A stretch of DNA of 64,000 bases from Veillonella sp. CHU740 (lineage in GTDB: Bacteria > Bacillota > Negativicutes > Veillonellales > Veillonellaceae). Each line of letters begins with the position of its first letter. Positions within the stretch are counted from its first letter, which is position 1. The stretch lies in NCBI RefSeq assembly GCF_003992055.1, contig NZ_RQVD01000001.1, positions 1 to 64,000 on the forward strand, given 5' to 3'. The notes below the pieces were generated by a model that worked only from the letters and a program-made list of their open reading frames with translations, ran no database searches and was not told where the DNA came from. Of the stretch, positions 8,601 to 16,733 are shown one piece after another. Made by a program: the position numbers and the translations under genes.

Positions 8601-9898
8601 TGTAACTGTGGCATGGAATCGATAGGTAATTGATACAAGGACAGATTCTGTGCACTAAGAGCAGCCATATATGTGCCATCCTCTACGTGATACAATCCAG
8701 ATCCCAATACGGTTCCACCTTGTGTATACGCCATCATATCAGATATCTGTATGGTTTGATCACCATAGGCAACATGTGCTGTGCCACGGTTTAAGGTAGC
8801 CCCATTATACCTGACATCATGTACTTGTATATCTGCACTGCCTCTCACGTTAGAAATAGGCCCCGTTACAATCGCATCGCCAGAAATATACCCTGTACCT
8901 TTTCCCTGCGTAAATGGAGCTAAGCTCCACTCTTTCAGTCCAATGGATAGATGTAGTGTAGGATCCTCATCAAATACATGATGCACTGTTCCACCCAAGA
9001 ATAGATGCTCATCATTGATCTCCGCTTCTATATTCTGCAGCGTAACTACATCACCATGAATTTGAACACTCCCTTTACCTTTTTGTAATGCATAGCCATC
9101 TACCTTAGCCCCTACATTATCAAAGGAAAGTTGCCCTTCTCCATACCAAAATCCACTCCGTTTTTGCATAGTAACAGCCACATCAGTTAGGGCCCCTGTA
9201 AACGCATGTTCTGCATCTACAATATCGAAGCTTTCCAGTATTGGTTTCAACTCTAAATGGCTAGACTCTAAATAAAAAGATCTATCTGTAGTCTCCCCTA
9301 AGCCTAATGTGACCTTCCCATGAATCTTGTCATTTCCTAGCGTTGTATCTATGACACTCTCCAAAGTATGCCCCCCATCACCTACAACAGATGCGTTGAC
9401 ATTCCTTAACACAAGTGGCGTCCTTTGAGGCATCATCAAAGATACTGTACCATTTTTCAGTCGAATAAGCCCACTAAATTGGCTTTGAGTCTCGCTCTCT
9501 TGTGGTTTCATAAGCTTGGACAGATTCCACTCACCATCAGCTTCCCGCACTACATTTACATGCGGTGCCGTGACAGTAATTGTACCGATTAATGCATCAG
9601 GAGATACATTGCCAAATGGATATTGCAACACATGAAGCCACTGTATAGAGACGGTAACCATATCAGCAGTTAACACTCTATTTCCTTTAGTATCATCCAC
9701 TGTAACGTCACCTACTTGAATGGATCCATCCCATCCAATATGGAATGATTCATAAGAAACGGTTCCATTCAGTGCTGTATGTAATTGTTCTTGCACATAA
9801 GGCCCTATATAGGCTTCACTAAACGGTTGTAAACCAAAACCAATTCCTAGTATGGTACTCCCTATGAAAGCACTAATCAGCCACCCTTTCCTCTTCAT
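5618..9898 (-). CDS. tamB: TamB-like translocation and assembly / lipid-bridge protein (DUF490)
   Basis: A 1426-residue envelope protein with an N-terminal signal anchor (residues 5-25) and a very long body of repeating beta segments (many 'G-x-V-x-x-x-G' strands) typical of the AsmA/TamB bridge family. The last 250 residues carry the conserved DUF490 end, including the LLTFGRN and LGLDMVNITTG regions, and it finishes in an aromatic WRYRF. TamB family proteins span the periplasm as hydrophobic grooves and are linked to outer-membrane protein or phospholipid delivery. No TamA partner is in the window. It starts 20 bases after tolC with AGGTG upstream. Confidence 0.92.
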   Translation of the reverse strand: MKRKGWLISAFIGSTILGIGFGLQPFSEAYIGPYVQEQLHTALNGTVSYESFHIGWDGSIQVGDVTVDDTKGNRVLTADMVTVSIQWLHVLQYPFGNVSPDALIGTITVTAPHVNVVREADGEWNLSKLMKPQESETQSQFSGLIRLKNGTVSLMMPQRTPLVLRNVNASVVGDGGHTLESVIDTTLGNDKIHGKVTLGLGETTDRSFYLESSHLELKPILESFDIVDAEHAFTGALTDVAVTMQKRSGFWYGEGQLSFDNVGAKVDGYALQKGKGSVQIHGDVVTLQNIEAEINDEHLFLGGTVHHVFDEDPTLHLSIGLKEWSLAPFTQGKGTGYISGDAIVTGPISNVRGSADIQVHDVRYNGATLNRGTAHVAYGDQTIQISDMMAYTQGGTVLGSGLYHVEDGTYMAALSAQNLSLYQLPIDSMPQLQGVVSGDFTIQGDYSGITSVQGTVSGKQVSYQSILLNTLEGSIAWDGSTLVVPYMNGTMGSGSLTGNGQIGNGKFAVNVHGTEIELSNLNGWSPKPLSGHVSMSVNLAGSLENPSGTLEISGKDMGFGAMKFDQALVKATMQDGKLQLTTGDVSYKNSHYQVQGSLELGGDQQIDMTAKADDVRLEEVTSNVTSMPITGWVQTELQAQGALHNPQISGHLKAWDGSIYGKLFESIEGDYSFADGVLTLPRLEMSTYGALVIVDGKLDNRKLDINLAAKALPVEPFIRNTGVNLEGYIEAQGYLGGTVDDPIFEGAITSDELQVQKSTLHNVAGSLYMTPKVLNLQELTFTGAGNSRYEIKGGVQLDASKRIYGYAHVEDGDIHQLLSFGNTNVPDINGKLRGTVDLGGTTENPRIDVKGSIVDTSIRNEVVGTAMIDATYAGRTVDIRTFTLPIKEGLIAAKGKADLDGDSDIQIVASKVPVGTVLPLVTTEVQGQGDWNFIINVNGKTKSPKVEFSSEVANPVVNGIALDQLSILGTMEDEVIYIQQGMIKKADSSIKVRGKAPLEAIVHNEYMSPDPNKQFDIYVDMNEANLSVLPLMFKGVTSADGAIRGVVHVTGTASNVLAKGTVELSEGTLKLKSMKKPFDKLKAQLVFRGNQLDLTGSTLVGKGNAGISGSMGWAANHINSYYGALQMKNLEMDHEFYTGPLDGELYMVDKHDMPTLVGTISLHDVVASIPLSFESSGESIPLGLDLTIDAGDNVRLYNPLLYDMYLQGKVKFEGTLGDPKASGQLSVRKGYLKYLKNRFKITEGQVKFVSGSIIPELNVRSMANVKSYRVSLQAEGPATQMKLKLSAEPNLSERQIISLLTFGRNVGNTSGVTSEDANALLASGLQSLAFGYIEDVLQDSLGLDMVNITTGSLDGKDSRDLQEKNNFNVSIGKYVLPDFMVTVTRGLNNDRMAYGFQYDVNQSISATGWLDNSNRKYLGAQWRYRF

Positions 9899-9918
9899 GA
9901 ATCACCTCATCATGGAAT

Positions 9919-11343
9919 TTATTTGTTTGCTCCTTGATTGACTACAGAAAGACCATCCCCAATCGCCGTAGTTACTGGTACTCCCATCGCTCTTTCTAAG
10001 GTAGCAACATTAAGATTATACGTATATAGCACATCTACATAATTATTACGAGCAGTCGCTAATGCTGTTTCCGCATCTAATACATCTACATTTGTCCCTA
10101 CTCCAGAACGATACCGTAAGGTTTTGATACGATAGTCTTCTTGTCCCGCTTCTACTGCCGCACGAGTGCTAATAATTTTTTGTTCTGCAGACTTCATATT
10201 TAAATAGGCTTCATGGATTTGTAATTCTACGGCTTCAATTGTTTGTGCATAGGCCTCTTTTGCTTTTTCTACATTCACCTTAGCCACTTTCAAATTAGCT
10301 TTAGAGGCACCGCCATCCCAAAGATTCCAAGATACAGTAGCACCAATTGTCCAATTTTTGTTATCCGTAGCTCCTACACTGGTACCTCCCATAGAGCCAC
10401 TGGCATTAGCATCTACAACAGGTATATCGGATGCATCCACTCGACGAGCAGATTCTTCAGCAGCCTTTACAGCCATCGCTGCACGAACAATATCTGAACG
10501 ATGGTATACACCATATTGTTTCGCCGCTTCTAGGGAAATCTTGTGCGGTTTATATGTCAACTCTTTATCTGCTGTTACGATAGACGTAGATACAGGTACA
10601 CCTATATGATTATTAAATCTTGCTTCTGCAACGCTCGCTGCATGTTTCGCTTCTACTAGTATTGTTTTTGCATTTTCCAATCGTGTATTTGTGGCTAATA
10701 CATCAGATTTAGATACAATTCCTACACTGTATTGTAAATTAGCATTTTTTAAATGTTCTTCATAGTCACGTACGGTTTGTTCTGCTACGCCTACTTTATT
10801 ACGGGACATAATCAAAGATAAATAGTTAGAAGTAGCCGTTAATTTCGCCTTTTGCTCGGCCTCTTCTACAGCAGCCCCACTACCATCTCGACTATATTTG
10901 GAGGCTTCTATTTGTGCCTGTAATGCTTGGTTATATAGAGGCATTTTCACGCCTACTTTATGTCCAAACTCATTACCTGTTACACGAACAGATCCCACTT
11001 CTTTAATTGCATGATTCGCACTATATCCATAAGAAATAGCAGGCCTTTTACCACTTTGTGCAACATCTACTTGACTTAATGCCGCCTCATAATCCCATTG
11101 TGTTTGATGCAATTCTCGATTATTTTTCAATGCTAACTCAATCGATTGTGGCAGCGTAACAGACATACTTTGTTGTTTTGTTTGCACTTGACTTTTATAT
11201 GTATTTGTCATCGTAGCTGCTTGGGCAGTTGTCTTTTGTTGATACGATACTAACTTCACTGTATCAATATGTGGTGTAGCCGCCCCCACTGTACATGCAT
11301 AGGCTGCTAAAAGAGTTGCCATTGTAATAACTTTTCGATTCAT
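9919..11343 (-). CDS. tolC: TolC-family outer-membrane efflux protein
   Basis: A 474-residue outer-membrane channel. A signal peptide occupies residues 1-21, followed by a threonine/glutamine-rich linker. Two OEP repeats follow: helices around LELALKNNRELHQTQWDYEAALSQ-type sequence (first repeat) and around AEESARRVDASDIPVVDANASG (second), each with long amphipathic helices and short strands. These trimeric barrels provide the outer exit for drug or lipid transporters. Within the mla operon it lies between mlaD and tamB, which suggests a role in envelope lipid or drug export rather than a dedicated RND pump, since no pump genes are nearby. GGAGGA precedes the ATG. Confidence 0.93.
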   Translation of the reverse strand: MNRKVITMATLLAAYACTVGAATPHIDTVKLVSYQQKTTAQAATMTNTYKSQVQTKQQSMSVTLPQSIELALKNNRELHQTQWDYEAALSQVDVAQSGKRPAISYGYSANHAIKEVGSVRVTGNEFGHKVGVKMPLYNQALQAQIEASKYSRDGSGAAVEEAEQKAKLTATSNYLSLIMSRNKVGVAEQTVRDYEEHLKNANLQYSVGIVSKSDVLATNTRLENAKTILVEAKHAASVAEARFNNHIGVPVSTSIVTADKELTYKPHKISLEAAKQYGVYHRSDIVRAAMAVKAAEESARRVDASDIPVVDANASGSMGGTSVGATDNKNWTIGATVSWNLWDGGASKANLKVAKVNVEKAKEAYAQTIEAVELQIHEAYLNMKSAEQKIISTRAAVEAGQEDYRIKTLRYRSGVGTNVDVLDAETALATARNNYVDVLYTYNLNVATLERAMGVPVTTAIGDGLSVVNQGANK

Positions 11344-11382
11344 ACTTCCTCCTACAATATATCGTAGATATAATATCTATCA

Positions 11383-12687
11383 TTAAAATACCTTTTTTAC
11401 ACCGAAATAGTTGTCATGATGTTTATGTTGTCCATTCCATATCCACTGCCCTACAGCATACGTATTGTTCCATAGGCGCACATCTGATCGGACTCGATAC
11501 GAGCCATGATGCAAATCGTAGAATGCGCCAGAAAGAGTCACTGGTGAGCCTACCCCCACATCAAGTCCTAACCCCAACTTACCATCAAAAAGACCACCTC
11601 GTAAATACACTTTGTCACGCACTTCTTTTCCATAGGTGAGATCCAAATTAGACCCATTGCCTACATTAGAGATGCCTAGCGCATACAGATTTTTATTTAT
11701 CATAAGCCGCACTTCAGCATCAGTCCGTACTTTTGCATCTTTCGCATTATATAGAACTTCACCACTCACTTGCGCCTTAAGGTCGGACTTTTTTCCAGCA
11801 TCGCCTGCTTTCACATCTCCACCTGTGAGACGATTTAATTTAGTGGTCAATTGCGCTGTATTATGCAATGTTTCCTTAATATCTGCGGCGCTCTTTGGAT
11901 CTGTCACAACACCTTCCATGGCACCTGCCATTTTGGAAATACTATCTGTTGTTGTTTTTAAATTATCTACAATTTTTCGCATTTCTGTGCCAGCTTGCCC
12001 ATCTGCATTAAATTGTTTCATATTCGTATCCATCTGGTTAGTCAATGATTCCATATTGCGAGTAATGCTGACCATATTAGCCGTTAAGGAAGCAATATTT
12101 CCTCTATTTTCTGCCAACATCTCATTCATTTGTCCTGTTAAACTCGCAGTATTTTGAGCGATTAGTTCTGTAGATTGTAACGCATTGCGTAAGGCTGCCT
12201 GTGTCTTTGCATCCCCAATAATTCCATTCACAGAATCCAAGGTTGTGGTCGCTGCTTCCATCAACTTAGTGGCTTGTGCCATAGTTTTATCGATTTCGCT
12301 TTTGCCATCCCCTTTGATCATAGATCCGTCATCTAAGTATAAAGTACTTTTTCCCGGTGTAATCTGAATAAATTTATCACCTAATATGCCATCACTTTCC
12401 ATTGTGAAAGCCGAATCTGTAGGAATCTTCACATCTTTATCAATATCCATCGTCACATTGACACCTTTATCTGTCACCACCATAGACGCAACTTTACCTA
12501 CTTTCACGCCAGAAAAGCGCACTGTATTTCCCTCTTTCAATCCCGTAACAGACTGAAAGGAACCTGTAATATGCATACTCGGAGAGGCAAATATATCAAA
12601 TCGTCCCAAGAATACGATGCAAATTGCAAATAAAGCTATTCCCAATACAGTAAATAGTCCTACTTTTGCTTCCGTAGTCCACTTCAT
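11383..12687 (-). CDS. mlaD: MlaD-type MCE protein with a long helical region and a C-terminal beta-barrel-like domain
   Basis: A 434-residue protein, about twice the size of proteobacterial MlaD. One transmembrane anchor (about 11-32) is followed by a single MCE domain (about 39-117, containing GLKEGNTVRFSGVKVGKV). Then comes a long helical region rich in Thr, Asn and Gln (about 130-270). The last 140 residues, after a glycine/lysine linker, alternate hydrophobic and polar residues (VYLRGGLFDGKLGLGLDVG) and end in VKKVF, like outer-membrane strands. This suggests a bridge from inner to outer membrane. It overlaps mlaF by 4 bases. Confidence 0.92.
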   Translation of the reverse strand: MKWTTEAKVGLFTVLGIALFAICIVFLGRFDIFASPSMHITGSFQSVTGLKEGNTVRFSGVKVGKVASMVVTDKGVNVTMDIDKDVKIPTDSAFTMESDGILGDKFIQITPGKSTLYLDDGSMIKGDGKSEIDKTMAQATKLMEAATTTLDSVNGIIGDAKTQAALRNALQSTELIAQNTASLTGQMNEMLAENRGNIASLTANMVSITRNMESLTNQMDTNMKQFNADGQAGTEMRKIVDNLKTTTDSISKMAGAMEGVVTDPKSAADIKETLHNTAQLTTKLNRLTGGDVKAGDAGKKSDLKAQVSGEVLYNAKDAKVRTDAEVRLMINKNLYALGISNVGNGSNLDLTYGKEVRDKVYLRGGLFDGKLGLGLDVGVGSPVTLSGAFYDLHHGSYRVRSDVRLWNNTYAVGQWIWNGQHKHHDNYFGVKKVF

Positions 12688-13448
12688 GATATCTCTCCTT
12701 TCTCTATTTCATCTTTTTTCACTGATTTTCGTCCTTCAATAAACTGTTGTACCTTCGGATTTTTAGAATGCTTAAATGATTCCGTTTCCGATACTTCAAT
12801 AAACTTACCTTTATCTAAGAGCGCTATACGGTCGGCCACAAAAAAAGCTGACTGCATATCATGAGTAACCACAACAGAACTACATCCCAAATGGGATTGC
12901 ATACTGCGAATGAGGCGACTAATCGTGCCCGATGTGATGGGATCTAAGCCTGATGTAGGTTCATCATAGAGAATAATATTGGGATCTAATGCAATCGCCC
13001 TAGCTAAGCTAATCCGTTTCTTCATACCACCTGATAATTCATTAGGCATATATTTTTCCGTTTTAGGCAACCCCACCATCCTCAGCTTTCTCGCTACAGT
13101 ATGTTGAATCTGTTCCTCTGTCATAGTTGTATGTTGTCGCAAGCCAAAGGCTACGTTTTCACCTACACTCATAGAGTCAAATAGTGCTGAGTATTGAAAT
13201 ACCATCCCCATAGTTTGCCGCAACCTATCGAACTCTTCGTCAGAAATCTTTGTAATATCAATTCCATCTACTAAAATAGTACCACTCGTAGGGCGCAATA
13301 ATCCAATAATCAACTTTAATAATGTACTTTTCCCTGCTCCAGAGCCACCTAAAATAGCCAATGTTTCTCCATCATGAATCGTTAGGTCTACATGGTCTAA
13401 GATAGTTCGATTTTCATAGGAAAGGACTACATCTCTTAATTCAATCAT
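12684..13448 (-). CDS. mlaF: ABC transporter ATPase of the Mla phospholipid system
   Basis: A 254-residue cytoplasmic ATPase. Walker A is GGSGAGKS (34-41), the Q-loop is VFQYS, the ABC signature is LSGGMKKR (138-145) and Walker B is ILYDEP (159-164), followed by a TSGLDP D-loop region and a switch histidine in VVVTHD. The signature form LSGGM(K/R)KR is typical of MlaF/MCE ATPases. It powers lipid transfer through MlaE with MlaD. AGGAGG precedes the ATG and its stop overlaps the mlaD start (ATGA). Confidence 0.95.
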   Translation of the reverse strand: MIELRDVVLSYENRTILDHVDLTIHDGETLAILGGSGAGKSTLLKLIIGLLRPTSGTILVDGIDITKISDEEFDRLRQTMGMVFQYSALFDSMSVGENVAFGLRQHTTMTEEQIQHTVARKLRMVGLPKTEKYMPNELSGGMKKRISLARAIALDPNIILYDEPTSGLDPITSGTISRLIRSMQSHLGCSSVVVTHDMQSAFFVADRIALLDKGKFIEVSETESFKHSKNPKVQQFIEGRKSVKKDEIEKGEIS

Positions 13449-13456
13449 AGCCCCTC

Positions 13457-14218
13457 CTAGAATAATAAAGCAGATAAAAAGTAATTTAATACAAAGACAA
13501 GAATAATACTTGTTACTACAGAACTAGTTGTAGCATAACCTACTGCTGTAGCACCCATATTGGTATACATGCCTTTATAGGAACCTACTAAGGCAATGAC
13601 AGCTCCAAATACACAAGATTTAATCAACCCATACGTTAAGTCTGATAAGGTAGAAAAAATTTGAATCGAATCTGTGTATGTCATGCCTGCCATTCCTTTC
13701 ACCACAGTAGCTACTAAATAACCACCCCCGGTACCAATAAGGATGCCATAAAATGTCAAAATAGGTACCATAATCATACAAGCTATGACTCTTGGTACTA
13801 CCAAATATCCAATGGGGTTCACCGCCATAACGCGCAGTGCATCAATTTGCTCGGTTACTTTCATAGTCCCCAATTCTGCTGTAATCGCTGCACCTACTCG
13901 TCCTGCCAATACAACACCTGCCAATACAGGGCCTAATTCACGCCCCATAGCGATGGCCATAATGCCACCTACGGTACCTTGTGCTCCATAGCGAATTAAT
14001 ACATCTGCCATCTGCAATGTCATAACAGCACCTGCAAAAAACATAGTAAGGCTTAATATAGGTAATGAATTGACACCTAAATGTGCCATTTGTTCAATTG
14101 TTAGCTTCCAATTTAGTTTCGGTACTTGTCGAATGGTGCGCCATAAGAGCAACATTGCTTCCCCGATTTGCGATAAGAAAAAGATAACTCTTTTACCTAT
14201 CCACTCTAGCCAAGTCAT
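13457..14218 (-). CDS. mlaE: MlaE-type permease of the Mla phospholipid transporter
   Basis: A 253-residue inner-membrane permease with an N-terminal interfacial helix and about five membrane segments. The MlaE/Ttg2B signature is plain: AMGRELGPVLAGVVLAGRVGA in the middle, the ELGTMKVTEQIDALRVM coupling helix that contacts MlaF, and NPIGYLVVPRVIA. It is the first gene of the operon, with GGAGGG upstream and an extended -10 promoter about 35 bases away. MlaF follows after 8 bases. Confidence 0.95.
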   Translation of the reverse strand: MTWLEWIGKRVIFFLSQIGEAMLLLWRTIRQVPKLNWKLTIEQMAHLGVNSLPILSLTMFFAGAVMTLQMADVLIRYGAQGTVGGIMAIAMGRELGPVLAGVVLAGRVGAAITAELGTMKVTEQIDALRVMAVNPIGYLVVPRVIACMIMVPILTFYGILIGTGGGYLVATVVKGMAGMTYTDSIQIFSTLSDLTYGLIKSCVFGAVIALVGSYKGMYTNMGATAVGYATTSSVVTSIILVFVLNYFLSALLF

Positions 14219-14248
14219 AGTCCCTCCTGATTCTATATATCATTCTTC

Positions 14249-14257
14249 AGTATATCA
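14249..14257 (-). promoter_or_regulatory. Extended -10 promoter candidate of the mla-tolC-tamB operon
   Basis: TGATATACT on the minus strand supplies TG plus a TATACT -10 about 30 bases before the mlaE ATG. A clear -35 box is absent. The same 9-base word occurs before three other transcription units in the window. Confidence 0.5.
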
Positions 14258-14295
14258 CAAAACTACGAGAATGTGCACTAGTACCACCAGACTTT

Positions 14296-14343
14296 TCAAA
14301 AAAGAAAACAGGAAATACTGGAGCATCTCCAATATTTCCTGTT
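14296..14343 (-). terminator. Terminator of the S55 peptidase transcript
   Basis: CAGGAAATA and TATTTCCTG, with inner TGGAG/CTCCA pairs, form a long stem followed on the minus strand by TTTTCTTTTTT. It separates the peptidase gene from the mla operon promoter. Confidence 0.85.
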
Positions 14344-14372
14344 GAACACAATTCGTCTAAAACGCAAGTTCC

Positions 14373-16262
14373 TTATTTTTTAGCATCAGATTTGTTTGTT
14401 TCATCTTTCTTCTGGTCTGCTAATTTTGAAAGCTTTTCTTTGATCCGTTGTTTTCGTAGATGGTCACGATCTTTTTTATCAACTACATTCACAGTAAATT
14501 GTCCATCACCTAAGACAACGTAATCCACAACTACTCGTGTTGCTTCATTGTTTTCTTTTTCATCATCATCAGAAGCTCGTAAACCTTTTTTATGTTTACC
14601 GCCATTTGGCAACTCATCATCATCCACATCTTCATCATCTGCTTCTAAACGTTGCTTTTTCACCTTGTCGCCAGACTCTTCCACCATGCTAATATCATCA
14701 GACAAGAACTCTGCTACAATTTGGTTATTCTGATCATCTTCACTTAAATCCTTGAAGTATTCATCAAAGTCTTTATGCACTTTCAATCGTTCTACGATTT
14801 CATCAGTGAGATTATATTTTTGTTTTTCAAACAAATATGGCAATGGTATGACGCCACCACCACGCACTTCAAGGGTATACGTTCCTAGCCTTTGATCATC
14901 CGGCACCCTAAAGATGATTTCCTTCTGAATCTTTCCTTTTTGGTAGGCTTGCAAATTTACTGTAATAGCAATATCATCGCCAGGAGAAACAATCACTTGA
15001 TCTGCACTAGCATCGATGATGGTAGCAGTTCGTTTTGCCTCTTCTACCTGTACATCTACTTGAATATCACGAATTTCATATGGTTTGAAAGCATTGTTCA
15101 TTAAACTTTCCACAATATCAAACAACTCATCAATAGATTTTTCAGATACAGCACTGCTAGAATACACCATATTGCGTCGTTCTAAAGTAGGTAGTTTAGG
15201 GTCCGCCGGTGTAATTTTAATGTTTATTTTTGCGGTACCACCGCCTACACGATCCAATGTTTTATTAAGCAAACTATAGACGGATGTTGCCACTAGGGTC
15301 GGTGTCATTTTAGGAGATTCCACAACGGTAACCCCTGCATTACGTTCTACACCACGGTCTAAATCTCGTAAATTCATGCGTACAGGAACGCCTTTTCCAA
15401 ATACACCCACAGTTCCGGCAATACCAGCACCACGGTCTTCTGTAATGACCCCTACTTCTCGGCCTAAGGACCCCAATTTAAATCCAGAGTCCATACTTTT
15501 TACGATTGTAAAAATACTAGAGTTATTCATAAAATAACCCGTAGATCCTCGTTTATCAAAAGGATGTCCAAAGGCAACCACTTTATCTTTATCGACATAG
15601 GTTACAGTACCTACCGCACCCATTTTCAAATCACCTTTTACCAATAAAGCAGCAATAGAGCCACCAGGCACCATCGGTTTCACAATATCATCGGTACTAT
15701 CACTGGCCGTGGCATATCCTTTATAGCCAAAGTCTTTAAACTTTGTTCCTAAATAAGATAAGGATGCCTCATCGTAGCCATCTGCCATCAAAGGCGTTCC
15801 CAATGGAATGAGTTCTGTATCTTTCCAAGGATTAGGTAAATCTTTTTGGTATCTTTCATCCCACAGCTTTACCATTTGATCGATAGGTGTGACCATTCCC
15901 AACGTACCATCTGTAAATCCCCAACCATAGGCAACAGCACCTACTAATTTTCCATCAATGTATACAGGACTACCACTCATACCGTGGACGATACCTCCCG
16001 ATGCATCAATAACAGGACCGGATACTTTTATCAATATTAAATCTCCAGAAGGACCACGTTGTTTCATAACACCAAGGACCTCAACCTTAAAGGAATCAAT
16101 CTTGTCACCTTGTACGACTGTATCTGCATGACCTACCATGCCACGGTGTAAATCTTCTACTTTCATAAATTCTATTGCATGGGCACTTGTAAAAGCGGCC
16201 CCACACAATAAGAGCGCCAGCACACCCTTAGTGCACCGACGCCAAAAACGATGTAGTTGCAT
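14373..16262 (-). CDS. Secreted SpoIVB-like S55 serine peptidase homologue with permuted catalytic segments and acidic tail
   Basis: A 629-residue exported protein (signal peptide 1-29, SAHA cleavage). GGIVHGMSGSP (89-99) followed by DGKLVGAV matches the catalytic-serine segment of SpoIVB peptidases. VVAFGHPFD (228-236) matches the segment with the catalytic histidine. In SpoIVB the histidine segment comes first; here the serine segment does. From about 500 the sequence is low-complexity and acidic/lysine-rich. No spore genes are in the window, so a role in envelope proteolysis is inferred. It starts 15 bases after a lipoyl-like gene with AGAGG upstream. Confidence 0.8.
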   Translation of the reverse strand: MQLHRFWRRCTKGVLALLLCGAAFTSAHAIEFMKVEDLHRGMVGHADTVVQGDKIDSFKVEVLGVMKQRGPSGDLILIKVSGPVIDASGGIVHGMSGSPVYIDGKLVGAVAYGWGFTDGTLGMVTPIDQMVKLWDERYQKDLPNPWKDTELIPLGTPLMADGYDEASLSYLGTKFKDFGYKGYATASDSTDDIVKPMVPGGSIAALLVKGDLKMGAVGTVTYVDKDKVVAFGHPFDKRGSTGYFMNNSSIFTIVKSMDSGFKLGSLGREVGVITEDRGAGIAGTVGVFGKGVPVRMNLRDLDRGVERNAGVTVVESPKMTPTLVATSVYSLLNKTLDRVGGGTAKINIKITPADPKLPTLERRNMVYSSSAVSEKSIDELFDIVESLMNNAFKPYEIRDIQVDVQVEEAKRTATIIDASADQVIVSPGDDIAITVNLQAYQKGKIQKEIIFRVPDDQRLGTYTLEVRGGGVIPLPYLFEKQKYNLTDEIVERLKVHKDFDEYFKDLSEDDQNNQIVAEFLSDDISMVEESGDKVKKQRLEADDEDVDDDELPNGGKHKKGLRASDDDEKENNEATRVVVDYVVLGDGQFTVNVVDKKDRDHLRKQRIKEKLSKLADQKKDETNKSDAKK

Positions 16263-16277
16263 TTATATCGCCTCTTC

Positions 16278-16571
16278 TTATTGACTATTCACAATTGTTA
16301 TAATTTGACCTCTTGCCACTGTCGCACCTGGTGCTACAGATACAGACTCAACAACCCCATTCACTGTGGCGCGAGATGCTACCATAGGTCCACCTAGTGT
16401 TTGTACGGTTAATAAAGGATCTCCTTCTTTTACCGCAGTTCCAACTGGAACAACAGTCACTACGTCACCAGATAGTACTGTTTCATGATTGACTGGTGCT
16501 GCATCCACAGTTCCTACCATCAATAGGCCTGCAAGAACGGCCCCTAAACTATATACGAGCGTTTTTTTCAT
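16278..16571 (-). CDS. Small secreted lipoyl/biotinyl-like domain protein
   Basis: A 97-residue exported protein. Signal peptide residues 1-24 (cleavage near VDA|A). The mature part looks like a single biotinyl/lipoyl-type barrel: GDVVTVVPVGTAVKEGDPLL in the first half and NGVVESVSVAPGATVARGQ in the second. The usual central MKM turn with the modified lysine is absent; LGGPMVAS stands there, so it is unlikely to be biotinylated or lipoylated. The ATG is 9 bases after AGGAGG; an upstream TTG is too close to that site. It is co-transcribed with the S55 peptidase gene, perhaps as its partner. Confidence 0.65.
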   Translation of the reverse strand: MKKTLVYSLGAVLAGLLMVGTVDAAPVNHETVLSGDVVTVVPVGTAVKEGDPLLTVQTLGGPMVASRATVNGVVESVSVAPGATVARGQIITIVNSQ

Positions 16572-16603
16572 ATACAAACACCTCCTAGTTCTTTTCTATA
16601 TAC

Positions 16604-16631
16604 AGTATATCACATTTTTGATATCTGCCAA
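16604..16631 (-). promoter_or_regulatory. Promoter of the lipoyl-like / S55 peptidase operon
   Basis: On the minus strand TTGGCA (16626-16631) and TATACT (16604-16609) are 16 bases apart, with TGA directly before the -10. It lies about 33 bases before the start codon of the small lipoyl-like gene. Confidence 0.65.
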
Positions 16632-16733
16632 ATATGTAGTATTACCATTAGCATGATATATCGAATTCTATGTTTTACAAGCTATAGATACATCTATATT
16701 GTATCGTTCTTACATGAAAGAAAGATGAATCTC

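Noticed and set aside
14373-16262. Sporulation locus suggested by the SpoIVB-like domain
   Set aside because: No other sporulation genes are present and the protein has a different architecture and a signal peptide; an envelope role fits better.
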